The notes beneath the pieces are model-generated. The model was not told the origin of the DNA, did no database searches, and worked only from the letters and a program-made list of their open reading frames with translations. Positions 1 through 7,928 of a stretch of 32,345 bases of DNA are shown piece by piece. The stretch is from Deltaproteobacteria bacterium (GTDB taxonomy: Bacteria; Desulfobacterota; DSM-4660; Desulfatiglandales; Desulfatiglandaceae), in NCBI GenBank assembly GCA_021737425.1, contig JAIPDZ010000013.1, forward strand, positions 1-32,345, given 5' to 3'. Position 1 is the first letter of the stretch, and every line of letters begins with the position of its first letter. A program made the position numbers and the translations under genes.

Positions 1-105
1 AAAATCAAAACCATGAAACGCCAAGCTTACGGATATCGAGATCATGAGTTCCTCAAACTTAAAATAATGGCTGCTCACCAAACAAAATACGCTTTAGTTG
101 GATAG
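1..105 (+). pseudogene. C-terminal end of an ISL3-family transposase (cut by window edge)
   Basis: The window opens inside a reading frame that ends at TAG 103-105. The 34 visible residues include a KRQAYGYRDHEF segment followed by LKLKIMAAHQTKYALVG, which resembles the C-terminus of ISL3-type DDE transposases, where a K/R-R-x-A-Y-G-[FY]-R-D motif is common. Catalytic residues would lie upstream, outside the window, so it is unknown whether the gene is intact. A candidate ISL3 terminal repeat follows at once, as expected for the 3' end of such an element. The assignment rests on motif memory over a short segment. Confidence 0.6.
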
Positions 106-113
106 CAAAAGTA

Positions 114-133
114 CGCAAATTCCGGATGAACCG
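114..133 (+). repeat. Candidate right terminal inverted repeat of the ISL3-like element
   Basis: Directly after the transposase stop lies CGCAAATTCCGGATGAACCG. Read on the other strand it begins near GGTTCATCCGGAATTTGCG, which resembles the GG-rich, CCGGAATT-containing ends often seen on ISL3 elements. The left end is outside the window, so the repeat cannot be verified. The second transposase frame is open from about position 130, immediately past this repeat, which suggests the ISL3 element inserted into an older element here. Confidence 0.3.
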
Positions 134-1421
134 AAATTCGTGATCCACTGATGCTGAAGATTCTGGAGAAGATCCTGACGGGGTATGATGACCTTATCTG
201 TGATCGCCTGAGCAGAACATACCCATCTAAAAAGAGAAAAGGTCTGGGACATCATGCCAGAAAGAACGATCCTGAAAAGGGTTTTTGCCGAGGCCGTAAG
301 ATCCTTAAGCGGGGTTACCGCAATAGAGCCAGACAGTTTTCGACAATTTTTGGTAAGGTGGATGTCCCCTTGAGGGTGGTGGAGTGCTGTCAGTGTGGCG
401 CCCGGTATTCTCCTTTGCTGGATGCCTTGAAGATCGGTGCCTATCATCGAAAGGAATCCAATTTTGAACATGAGGTGATCGAAGCAGTGATCGACACCAA
501 CTATCGAAGGCTGATCAGCGGACGATCCATCGATATATCCTTGGGTGGCATCCATAATATTGTTGTAGGGAGCGATATTGATCAAACCTACCAAGAAGCT
601 GTTGATATAGAAGACTTCTCAGCACTGATGGCTGATGGCACCGGGGTTAAACAGCACAAAGGCCGAAAAGGGGAACTTCGCGCTGTTGTGGGCATCACGC
701 ACAAGGGGCGTGTGGAGCCCTTGGGTTGTTTTGCCAATACCCAATGGTCTGAAATAGACCGCATTATCAGAGAACGAATAAAGCAAAACAAACAGTATCA
801 GATCCCTTTTATCTATGATGGTGAACCTGGCTTGGATACCTTTCTATCTGGCGTTGCTGAATCTCAGCGCTGTACCTGGCATGCTCCAAGAGGCCTATAT
901 CATGCCCTGTGGGAAGACAAGCTGAAAAAGAAGGACAGCCAAGAGCACATCGACGCTATAAAGGGACTCATAGGCATTGAACTCCCAGAGGGCGAATACG
1001 AACTACTCAAGGAAGAAGACAAAGAACAGGTAGAAGAAAAATATCAATCCAGCAAGGCTGAAATAGTCGATCTTATTCAGACGTTCAAAGATAAGGGCTA
1101 CAGCCATGGGGCGTCATACCTGGAAAACCTGTCCGACCGGCTGTTTACCAACATTGACATATGGTTAAAAACAGGTGTCATTGCACCCAAAACGATTTCC
1201 TTATTGGAGAGGGTGTTCCGAGAAGTCGGTCGTCGTCTCAAACGAATCGCTTGGGGATGGGCAGACAAAACGGTTACCAAACTCTCCAAGATGATCATGC
1301 TCAAACAATATTCCAAAAACAAATGGGAACAGTACTGGTTGAAAAAACTCGGCATCGAGGGTCACTTCAATGTCTCGATTAAATCCGTCGAATTGTCCCC
1401 ATGCCAACACTTTTGAACGTT
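134..1421 (+). mobile_element. Remnant of a second insertion sequence flanked by unrelated DNA
   Basis: The left boundary is inferred from the end of the ISL3-like repeat, and the right boundary from the point (about 1421) where yhcG homology on the minus strand stops after GKRLI. The left flank is ISL3 sequence and the right flank is a yhcG fragment, so no target-site duplication is expected or seen. The block looks like nested insertion followed by loss of one side. Confidence 0.45.
151..1416 (+). pseudogene. DDE transposase of an ISH6/ISLre2/IS256-like element, probably 5'-truncated
   Basis: A 421-residue frame with transposase features: a CQCG zinc-finger-like pair near residues 80-90, a first acidic motif LMADGTGV (about residue 150), a second IYDGEPG (about 224) and a C-terminal ERVFREVGRRLKRIAWGW block carrying the likely catalytic Glu. 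The DGT...DGE...E spacing fits RNase-H-fold DDE transposases of the ISH6/ISLre2/IS256 assemblage; I cannot fix the exact family. No ribosome-binding site precedes ATG 151. The frame stays open upstream to about 130, where the ISL3-like end lies, so the true N-terminus was probably lost to that insertion. The frame ends at TGA 1414-1416, a few bases before recognisable yhcG sequence resumes on the other strand. Confidence 0.65.
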
Positions 1422-1618
1422 ATCAATCTTTTTCCATATTCGGCTCGCTCTTTGCCTTCCTGTTCATGCTCAACGATCAGATACCCGATCTGCCAATAGG
1501 CCTGAACCATGGCAAAATTAACGGCCCGATAGGCTGAAGAACGTGCCTTTTCGAGAACATCGCGAATTTCCCTATAAAGGCTATCGAGTTCCTTCAACTG
1601 CATGATATCCCTATTCAT
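1421..1618 (-). pseudogene. yhcG / DUF1016 N-terminal fragment, truncated by the insertion sequence
   Basis: About 66 residues in the minus frame (LYREIRDVLEKARSSAYRAV, then NFAMVQAYWQIGYLIVEHEQ, then GKERAEYGKRLI) match the N-terminal helical domain of DUF1016/YhcG proteins, which normally continue into a PDDEXK nuclease domain for a total of about 340 residues. Here the match ends abruptly after RLI at 1421. The frame then reads a dozen unrelated residues, which belong to the antisense of the IS end, to a stop at 1379. The nuclease domain is absent. ATG 1618 is the likely start; a TTG at 1624 is also in frame. Neither has a clear Shine-Dalgarno. The nearby dyads at 1670-1733 may be what is left of its control region. 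Confidence 0.7.
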
Positions 1619-2050
1619 TTTCAATTGACGGCTGACTTTCTAAGTCTAATCATGACTTGTCTAAGACTCCACAAGCCTTGTAAAGTTTTGATCATGAAAT
1701 GTCCGCTCTCACCAATATATCACAAGCCTTGTGATGAATTCGAGAAGCAAATTTTGGCCTTTGTTTCTGATGTCATGGTCACCGCTGGAAGTTGGCGAAT
1801 GAATAATTCTAACGGCTAAGACAAGATCATTTGACAGAAATATTCCCTATTTTTGTTTATTAAAAATGCCGTCCAAAAGTCAACGGAAAACCGGGGCAAT
1901 GAACAACCGCTTGATTTTATAAGGAAGGATAGCACAGGAGTTTGTCAGATGCGGTCACAAGCAGAGAAGATTTTTTGAAAAAAATTCCCTTGGCATAATC
2001 TTTTGATTGCAGCTATTTCTAAAGGTGGATCACCCCGTTGGCTCCAGGTG
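1619..2050. other. Gene-free stretch next to the IS debris
   Basis: No frame here has protein-like composition or a ribosome-binding site. The longest one (1625-1819, plus) resembles no family I know. The stretch looks more AT-rich than the neighbouring genes. The only structure found is the repeated dyad at 1670-1682 and 1721-1733. It is probably degraded intergenic DNA between the IS insertion and the clpB terminator. Confidence 0.5.
1670..1733. repeat. Two copies of a CACAAG-C-CTTGTG dyad
   Basis: CACAAGCCTTGT occurs at 1670-1681 and again at 1721-1732. The second copy extends to a perfect 13-base inverted repeat (CACAAG C CTTGTG, 1721-1733); the first has one mismatched end base. Centres are 51 bp apart, 50-115 bp upstream of the truncated yhcG start on the minus strand. 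This could be an operator pair for the lost gene. Confidence 0.4.
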
Positions 2051-2098
2051 GAAAAAAATCGGGTGCCAGGATCAGCAGGTCCCTAACCCTGACACCCG
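2051..2098 (-). terminator. Rho-independent terminator of clpB
   Basis: On the minus strand CGGGTGTCAGG pairs with CCTGGCACCCG (11 positions, one G-T pair) around a 17-base loop and is followed by ATTTTTTTC. It lies 71 bp beyond the clpB stop codon. A competing inner pairing (CAGCAGGT with ACCTGCTG, 2073-2080 and 2101-2108) is also possible. Confidence 0.75.
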
Positions 2099-2168
2099 GA
2101 ACCTGCTGCAGTTTTTCGCTCTCGGAAGAAGAGAACACTCTGGTTCTCTAACAAATGGGGAATGACTT

Positions 2169-4763
2169 TTAGGCGGGCACCGCCTCTATGTTCACCTCGC
2201 CGTCGGTTACATCGATTTTCACATGATCCCCTTCCTTCACCGAGCCGTCCAGGATCTTGACCGCCAGGGGATCCTGGATGTAATGCTGAATGGCCCGCCT
2301 GAGGGGCCTGGCCCCGTACACCGGATCGAATCCGATGTTGGCCAGGAATTCCTTGGCATCCTCCGTGAGATCCAGGGTGATTTTATTGGCCTCCAGCCGT
2401 TTGCTCAGGAGTTCCACCTGAATCCCCACGATCTGCTTGATCTCGGCCTGGCCCAAAGAATTGAAGATGATAATTTCATCGATCCGATTCAAAAACTCGG
2501 GTTTGAAGGTGGCCCGCAGGGTGTCCATGACCGCCTTTTCCATTTCCGGGCGGTTTTCCTGGCCCGCCTCCTGGATAAACTGGCTCCCCACATTGGAGGT
2601 CATGATCAGGACCGTGTTTTTGAAGTCCACGGTCCTCCCCTTGCCGTCGGTCATGCGGCCGTCATCCAGGATCTGGAGCAGGGCATTGAATACGTCCGGG
2701 TGGGCCTTTTCGATCTCATCAAACAGGACCACGGAATAGGGATGCCTGCGAATGGCCTCGGTCAGGTATCCGCCCTCCTCGTAACCCACGTATCCGGGCG
2801 GGGCCCCGATGAGCCGGGCCACCGAGTGCTTTTCCATGTACTCGGACATGTCCACCCGCACCATGTACTGCTCGTCGTCAAAGAGAAACTGGGCCAGGGC
2901 CCGGGCCAGTTCGGTCTTTCCCACTCCGGTAGGGCCCATGAAGATGAACGATCCGATGGGCCGGTTGGGATCTTGAATGCCTGAGCGGGCCCGGCGAACC
3001 GCGTTGGAGACCGCATCAATGGCCTGATCCTGGCCCACCACCCGCATGGACAGTCGCTCTTCCATCTTGAGGAGCTTTTCCTTTTCCCCTTCCATCATAG
3101 TGGACACCGGGATGCTGGTCCACTTGGAGACCACCTCGGCAATGTCCTCGCTGTCCACCTCTTCCTTCAGCATCTTCTTTTCAGACTGCAATTCCGCCAG
3201 CTTCTGGTTCTCCTCCTCCAGGGTCTTCTCCAGTTCGATGAGGGTGCCGTACTTGAGTTTGGCCGCCTTGGCCAGATCCCCTTCCCGTTCCGCGATCTGG
3301 GCCTCGGAACGGGTGGATTCCAGTTTCCCTTTGATCTCCTGGATCTGGGAGATGGCCGCCTTTTCCTGTTTCCAGTGCTGGGTCATCTCATCGGTCTGGG
3401 CCTTGAGGGCCTTCAATTCCTCTTCGATTTTGCTCAGACGGGTCTTGGAGCCCTCATCCTTTTCCTTTTTAAGGGCCTCTTTTTCGATCTCCAGCTGGGT
3501 GATCCTCCGCTGGATGTCATCGATCTCCGCGGGGAGGCTGTCGATCTCGATCCGCAGGTGACTGGTGGCCTCATCAATGAGGTCTATGGCCTTGTCCGGC
3601 AAAAACCGGTCCGTGATATACCGGTTGGAGAGGGTGGCCGCAGCCACTAAGGCCGAATCCTTGATCCGCACCCCGTGGTGGACTTCATATTTCTCTTTCA
3701 GCCCCCGCAGGATGGAAATGGTGTCTTCCACAGTGGGTTCTTCCACCATCACCGGCTGAAACCGCCTCTCAAAGGCCGCATCCTTCTCAATGTATTTGCG
3801 GTATTCCTTGATGGTGGTGGCGCCCACACACCGAAGCTCCCCCCGGGCCAACGCCGGCTTGAGCATATTGGAGGCGTCCACGGCCCCTTCGGCCGCCCCG
3901 GCCCCCACCAGGGTGTGCATCTCGTCGATGAACAGGATGATCTGTCCCTGGGCATCGGTCACTTCCTTTAACACCGCCTTTAACCGGTCTTCAAACTCCC
4001 CCCGGTATTTGGCGCCCGCAATCAAGGCTCCCATGTCTAAGGCCACCACTTTTTTGTCCCTGAGGGTCTCCGGTACGTCCCCTTCCACGATCCGCTGGGC
4101 CAGCCCTTCCACAATGGCCGTCTTGCCCACCCCCGGCTCGCCGATCAACACCGGATTGTTTTTGGTCCTCCTGGAGAGCACCTGCACAATCCGCCGGATC
4201 TCGTCATCCCGGCCGATCACCGGGTCCAGGTCGTCCTTGGCGGCGATGGCGGTCAGGTCCCTGCTGTACCGCTCCAGGGCCTGGTACTTGTCTTCCGGAT
4301 TCTGGTCCGTGATGCGCTGCCCCCCCCGAATATCCACCAGGGCCTTTAAGATGGTATCCCGGGTGACCCCGGCGGATGTCAGGATCCGGGCCGACTCTCC
4401 TCCCTTCTCTTCGGTGGCCGCCAGGAGGATATGTTCCAGGGATACGTATTCGTCCTTGACCTGCTCCGCCTCCTTGAAGGCCTTGTCCAGTACGGTCTTG
4501 GACCGGGGAGAAAGATAACTCTGGCCATACCCCGCACCGGATACCTTGGGCAGCTTGTCTATGGCCGCTTCAAATTCCTTGTTGAGCCGATTCTGGTCGG
4601 CGCCGATCTTGCCCAGGAGCGGTGGAACCACCCCCTCCTTCTGGTCCAAAACCGCCTTGATGATGTGCTCGGGTTCGATCTGTTGGTTGGAAAACCGCTC
4701 TGCGAGCTGTTGAGAGGCCTGAATCACTTCCTGCGCCTTTAAGGTGAATTTGTCAAATTGCAT
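2169..4763 (-). CDS. clpB: ClpB protein disaggregase (Hsp100 AAA+ ATPase)
   Basis: ClpB is the cytoplasmic hexameric disaggregase that, with DnaK, threads and rescues aggregated proteins using ATP. The 864 residues match the usual family length. Visible in order: Clp N-domain repeats (1-145); AAA-1 with Walker A GEPGVGKT at 208-215 and a [13 protein letters not shown] Walker B/pore region; a long charged coiled-coil middle domain (about 410-530), which distinguishes ClpB from ClpA/ClpC; AAA-2 with GPTGVGKT near 605 and [14 protein letters not shown]; and the D2-small domain with [10 protein letters not shown] near the end. AAGGAGGAA precedes the ATG at 8-bp spacing. It is monocistronic, with its own promoter and terminator. 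No CIRCE element was seen and the promoter reads as sigma-70-like rather than heat-shock-specific. Confidence 0.97.
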   Translation of the reverse strand: MQFDKFTLKAQEVIQASQQLAERFSNQQIEPEHIIKAVLDQKEGVVPPLLGKIGADQNRLNKEFEAAIDKLPKVSGAGYGQSYLSPRSKTVLDKAFKEAEQVKDEYVSLEHILLAATEEKGGESARILTSAGVTRDTILKALVDIRGGQRITDQNPEDKYQALERYSRDLTAIAAKDDLDPVIGRDDEIRRIVQVLSRRTKNNPVLIGEPGVGKTAIVEGLAQRIVEGDVPETLRDKKVVALDMGALIAGAKYRGEFEDRLKAVLKEVTDAQGQIILFIDEMHTLVGAGAAEGAVDASNMLKPALARGELRCVGATTIKEYRKYIEKDAAFERRFQPVMVEEPTVEDTISILRGLKEKYEVHHGVRIKDSALVAAATLSNRYITDRFLPDKAIDLIDEATSHLRIEIDSLPAEIDDIQRRITQLEIEKEALKKEKDEGSKTRLSKIEEELKALKAQTDEMTQHWKQEKAAISQIQEIKGKLESTRSEAQIAEREGDLAKAAKLKYGTLIELEKTLEEENQKLAELQSEKKMLKEEVDSEDIAEVVSKWTSIPVSTMMEGEKEKLLKMEERLSMRVVGQDQAIDAVSNAVRRARSGIQDPNRPIGSFIFMGPTGVGKTELARALAQFLFDDEQYMVRVDMSEYMEKHSVARLIGAPPGYVGYEEGGYLTEAIRRHPYSVVLFDEIEKAHPDVFNALLQILDDGRMTDGKGRTVDFKNTVLIMTSNVGSQFIQEAGQENRPEMEKAVMDTLRATFKPEFLNRIDEIIIFNSLGQAEIKQIVGIQVELLSKRLEANKITLDLTEDAKEFLANIGFDPVYGARPLRRAIQHYIQDPLAVKILDGSVKEGDHVKIDVTDGEVNIEAVPA

Positions 4764-4830
4764 ATCTTTATATTCCTCCTTGGAAAAACGTATTTATACG
4801 AACATGTTCATTTTTGATTTAAACATAAGG

Positions 4831-4859
4831 AAATTAAGTACGTTAGAGGTAATTGTCAA
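4831..4859 (-). promoter_or_regulatory. Sigma-70-type promoter of clpB
   Basis: On the minus strand TTGACA (4854-4859) is separated by exactly 17 bp from TAATTT (4831-4836), about 70 bp upstream of the clpB start. The leader between it and the RBS contains the perfect 10-base palindrome GAACATGTTC (4800-4809). Confidence 0.6.
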
Positions 4860-4861
4860 GT

Positions 4862-4880
4862 GGATCAGAGGAGTTGATCC
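4862..4880. repeat. Inverted repeat between divergent clpB and Fe-S gene promoters
   Basis: GGATCA (4862-4867) and TGATCC (4875-4880) form a perfect 6-bp dyad around a 7-base spacer. It sits just upstream of both -35 elements, where one regulator could affect both genes. No regulator is identified. Confidence 0.35.
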
Positions 4881-4893
4881 TGCAATTGTTCAG

Positions 4894-4922
4894 TTGACAG
4901 GATGATGGGCATTTGGTAAAAA
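4894..4922 (+). promoter_or_regulatory. Probable sigma-70 promoter of the HdrD-like gene
   Basis: TTGACA (4894-4899), a 17-bp spacer, then TAAAAA (4917-4922, four of six consensus bases). It is 72 bp upstream of the ATG at 4994. Confidence 0.5.
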
Positions 4923-4993
4923 ACTGCACCTTGTTAGTTTATTCACATAGTCAACATATAAGGCATATCTTTGACTGAAAGGAGCAATTCCAT

Positions 4994-6142
4994 ATGGAAG
5001 CACTAACCCCGTTTTACGAAGTGAATGAAGCCCTTGTAGCCATGGGCGCGGAAAAGTTGAACCTGTGCATGCAATGCGGGATGTGTGCCGGTTCATGCCC
5101 CTGGCGGATCGTGGACGGTCCTTTTAATGTTCGACGCCTCATCAGGATGGCCCAGCTGGGCGTGGAGGGATATGAATCCGACGATATCCTGTACGGGTGC
5201 ACCACCTGCAACAAGTGCGTTCTCAAGTGCCCGAGGGGGGTCACCATCATCGACGTGGTCCGGGCCATGCGCGCCATGATCGCGGAAACCGGGGCCATCC
5301 CCGGCGTGCTGAGGACGGCCACGGGCAGCGTCCACAGCAATGGAAACCCCTGGTCCGAACCCCGGGAAAAACGGACCCATTGGATGGAAGGCCTGGACGT
5401 GCCCCGCTTTGAGGAAGGCACGGAGTATTTCCTTTTTGTGTGCTGTACCTCGGCCTATGATGCCAGGAGCCAGAATATCGCCAAGGCCATGGTCAAGGTG
5501 CTTTCCGCCGCAGGAGTCAATTTCGGCGTCATCGGTGAGGAGGAGAACTGCTGCGCCGAATCCGTGCGCAAGATGGGCGACGAAGAGCTTTTCATGAATA
5601 CGGCCCAGAAAAATATCAAGCTGTATCAGGACAAAGGGGTCCAAAAGATCATCACCACCTCTCCTCACTGTTACTATACCTTTACGCATGAGTATCCCGA
5701 ATTGGGAGGGGAATTCGAGGTGATCCACTACATCCAGCTGCTGGCGGAACTGTTACAATCAGGAGACCTGAAACTGCCCGGCACCCTGGATCAGAAAGTG
5801 ACCTACCATGATCCCTGCTATCTGGGAAGGCATAACGATATCTATGATGCGCCCCGGGAAGTCATCTCCGCGGTGACCGGGGACAACCTGGTGGAGATGA
5901 AGCGGATCAGAAAGGAGAGCCTCTGCTGCGGCGCGGGCGGGGGACGGCTCTGGATGGAGACCAAGCCCGAATGGCGGTTTTCCGATTTGAGGATCCATGA
6001 GGCGTGTGAGACCGGGGCCCCCATCCTGGCCACGGCCTGCCCCTACTGCATCTCCATGCTGGAAGACAGCCGAAAGACCACCAACAAGGAAGATGAGATC
6101 ATTATCAAGGATATCTCGGAACTCATCGCAGAGGTATTGTAA
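4994..6142 (+). CDS. HdrD-like (Fe-S)-binding protein with two CCG domains
   Basis: A 382-residue cytoplasmic electron-transfer protein of the HdrD/GlpC/GlcF type. Two ferredoxin motifs are visible near the N-terminus: C25-x2-C28-x2-C31-x3-C35-P and C69-x2-C72-x2-C75-x3-C79-P. Two CCG-type cysteine domains follow (FVCCTSAYD with ENCCAES; HDPCYLGRHN with SLCCGAGGGR), which in heterodisulfide reductase ligate an unusual 4Fe-4S cluster at the catalytic site. The start is ATG 4994, with AAAGGAG 10 bp upstream. There is no membrane segment and no partner subunit (flavoprotein, DsrK/TmcB/QmoC-type membrane protein) beside it, so the redox partner and substrate are unknown. It stands alone between a promoter and a strong terminator. 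Confidence 0.85.
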   Translation: MEALTPFYEVNEALVAMGAEKLNLCMQCGMCAGSCPWRIVDGPFNVRRLIRMAQLGVEGYESDDILYGCTTCNKCVLKCPRGVTIIDVVRAMRAMIAETGAIPGVLRTATGSVHSNGNPWSEPREKRTHWMEGLDVPRFEEGTEYFLFVCCTSAYDARSQNIAKAMVKVLSAAGVNFGVIGEEENCCAESVRKMGDEELFMNTAQKNIKLYQDKGVQKIITTSPHCYYTFTHEYPELGGEFEVIHYIQLLAELLQSGDLKLPGTLDQKVTYHDPCYLGRHNDIYDAPREVISAVTGDNLVEMKRIRKESLCCGAGGGRLWMETKPEWRFSDLRIHEACETGAPILATACPYCISMLEDSRKTTNKEDEIIIKDISELIAEVL

Positions 6143-6160
6143 GATTCTCCGGCTCAACCC

Positions 6161-6193
6161 GAAAAAGCCTTGCCCTAACGGCAAGGCTTTTTC
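6161..6193 (+). terminator. Strong, near-symmetric rho-independent terminator
   Basis: GAAAAAGCCTTGCC (6161-6174) pairs perfectly with GGCAAGGCTTTTTC (6180-6193) around a 5-base loop, 19 bp after the Fe-S gene stop. The A-run and T-run flanks allow termination in either direction. It insulates that gene from larC. Confidence 0.85.
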
Positions 6194-6228
6194 GTCCCAA
6201 CTCGTATGAAATCTCACGATTGGCTGAT

Positions 6229-7404
6229 ATGAAAATTGCCTTTCTCGACTGCTTCTCCGGTATCAGCGGCGACATGTTCTTGGGCGCCCTGGTGGACGCG
6301 GGCCTCCCCTTGGAGGACCTTACGGCGCGTCTTAAGACCCTCCCGCTTTCCGGTTATGACCTCCAGGCCCGTCGAGCAGGACGACATCAGATATTCGGAA
6401 CCCAGGTACAGATACGCGTTCATGACAAGGCGCACATACACAGGGGACTCGGTGACATTCGAGATATCATCAGCAGCGGAGATCTGAGCGAATGGGTCCG
6501 AACCACGGGGATCAGACTGTTTGAAACCCTTGCGCGGGTGGAAGGGGCCATCCACGACATTTCCCCTGAGGCGGTCCATTTTCATGAAGTGGGAGCAGTG
6601 GATTCCATCCTGGATATGGTGGGCACCCTGTACGGCATTGAACAGCTCGGCATACCCAGGCTGTATGCATCCCCCCTCCCCTTGGGCTCCGGACTTATGA
6701 CCAGCGCCCATGGGGCCATACCGATCCCTGCCCCGGCCACCATGGCCCTTTTACAGGATGTGCCCGTATTCGATGCAGGGGTTGACCATGAATTGGTGAC
6801 CCCCACCGGGGCCGTCCTGGTCAAGGAACTAACCCATGCCTTCGGTCCCATGCCGGCCATGAAGGTTCATCAAATCGGGTATGGGGTAGGCACCGGGGAC
6901 TTGGCCGACCGACCCAATCTCCTTCGGATCCTCCTGGGTGAAACCGAAGCCGGATCCAATGTGGAAGGCATAGTGGTCCTGGAGACCAACCTGGATGATG
7001 TCAGCCCGGAGATACTGGGATATCTCATGGAGAGGCTCTTTGAGGCCGGCGCCCTGGACGTGGTGTTTTTTCCCGTACACATGAAAAAAAATCGCCCGGG
7101 CGTACAGCTCCAGGTTATGGGTCGACCGGATCAGAAGGCGCTTTTGACCGAACTCATCGCTCAGGAAACGGCCACCTTGGGCGTTCGGTTTCACTACACC
7201 CAGCGCTCGGTCTTTGAAAGGGCCCAAGCAGAAGTGGACAGTCCCTGGGGCAAAATCAAGGTAAAGCGAATCGTCCATGAAGAGGGGAAGTCCTTTCTGG
7301 CGCCGGAATATGAGGCGTGTAAACAGATTGCCCACAAACACAACATCCCCTTACGCCGGGTGGTTCATTGGGTGTTGACACTGAACCGGCCATTCACTGC
7401 TTGA
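6229..7404 (+). CDS. larC: LarC-type nickel insertion protein (nickel-pincer cofactor synthesis)
   Basis: A 391-residue DUF111/LarC protein. LarC inserts nickel, with CTP hydrolysis, into pyridinium-3,5-bisthiocarboxylic acid mononucleotide to finish the nickel-pincer cofactor of lactate racemase and related LarA enzymes. The N-terminus IAFLDCFSGISGDMFLGALV is the family signature. Also present are HFHEVGAVDSILDMVG, SPLPLGSG, LVTPTGA, and the central ETNLDDVSPEILGY metal/nucleotide region. ATG 6229 gives the standard MKIAF start; an in-frame TTG at 6220 would add three residues, and neither has a good Shine-Dalgarno. No larA, larB or larE is in the window. The stop overlaps the start of pgpA (TGATG), so the gene heads a coupled run of unrelated function. 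Confidence 0.9.
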   Translation: MKIAFLDCFSGISGDMFLGALVDAGLPLEDLTARLKTLPLSGYDLQARRAGRHQIFGTQVQIRVHDKAHIHRGLGDIRDIISSGDLSEWVRTTGIRLFETLARVEGAIHDISPEAVHFHEVGAVDSILDMVGTLYGIEQLGIPRLYASPLPLGSGLMTSAHGAIPIPAPATMALLQDVPVFDAGVDHELVTPTGAVLVKELTHAFGPMPAMKVHQIGYGVGTGDLADRPNLLRILLGETEAGSNVEGIVVLETNLDDVSPEILGYLMERLFEAGALDVVFFPVHMKKNRPGVQLQVMGRPDQKALLTELIAQETATLGVRFHYTQRSVFERAQAEVDSPWGKIKVKRIVHEEGKSFLAPEYEACKQIAHKHNIPLRRVVHWVLTLNRPFTA

Positions 7405-7928
7405 TGTCAAAACATCAATCTGATACGGTGAGACATTCGGATCCCCCTCAAAAAATGGGCTTCAGCGGATGGATCATCCTGGGCCTTTCCACCTGGTTCG
7501 GCACGGGATTTGCGCCCGTGGCCCCGGGGACGGCCGGGACCCTGGCGGCCATCCCCTTGGTCATCCTGTGCGGGTATCTCGGCGGATGGTACAGCCTTTT
7601 CGTTCTCCTGGTGGTGACGCTGACAGGCATCTGGGCGTCCCATCAGAGCCGGGCCCTCTTGGGCGAGGAGGACCCGGGTCCGGTGGTGATCGACGAAGTG
7701 GCCGGATATGGGCTCACCCTTTTTTTACTGCCCGTAAACTGGCTGACCATCGGAGCGGGGTTTTTGTTGTTCCGGTTTTTTGATATCCTGAAACCGTGGC
7801 CGGTGAACCGGGCGGAACGCCTCAAAGGGGGGGTGGGAATTGTCATGGATGATCTGGTGGCGGGGCTGTACGCGCACCTCATTCTGCGCATCGGATTGTG
7901 GATGTTTGCAATAGACCATGTACGGTGA
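7404..7928 (+). CDS. pgpA: Phosphatidylglycerophosphatase A
   Basis: A 174-residue inner-membrane enzyme that dephosphorylates phosphatidylglycerol phosphate to phosphatidylglycerol. Family motifs are present: TWFGTGFAPVAPGTAGTLAA at the N-terminus, VVIDEVAGYG, FRFFDILKPWP and the C-terminal GVGIVMDDLVAGLYAH. Several hydrophobic segments span residues 30-165. ATG 7404 overlaps the larC stop in a TGATG arrangement that implies translational coupling. A TTG 12 codons upstream extends the frame inside larC and is less likely. The 3' end overlaps cinA by 11 bp. Confidence 0.93.
   Translation: MSKHQSDTVRHSDPPQKMGFSGWIILGLSTWFGTGFAPVAPGTAGTLAAIPLVILCGYLGGWYSLFVLLVVTLTGIWASHQSRALLGEEDPGPVVIDEVAGYGLTLFLLPVNWLTIGAGFLLFRFFDILKPWPVNRAERLKGGVGIVMDDLVAGLYAHLILRIGLWMFAIDHVR

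Noticed and set aside
1625-1819. A 64-residue plus frame as a possible antitoxin or small protein
   Set aside because: No RBS, no family resemblance, and it runs through the dyad repeats.
2223-4742. Several long plus-strand frames opposite clpB
   Set aside because: They mirror the codon pattern of clpB, which is certain on the minus strand; none has a domain.
4800-4809. GAACATGTTC in the clpB leader as an SOS box
   Set aside because: The Gram-positive SOS box needs GAAC-N4-GTTC; here only two bases separate the halves, and clpB is not an SOS gene.
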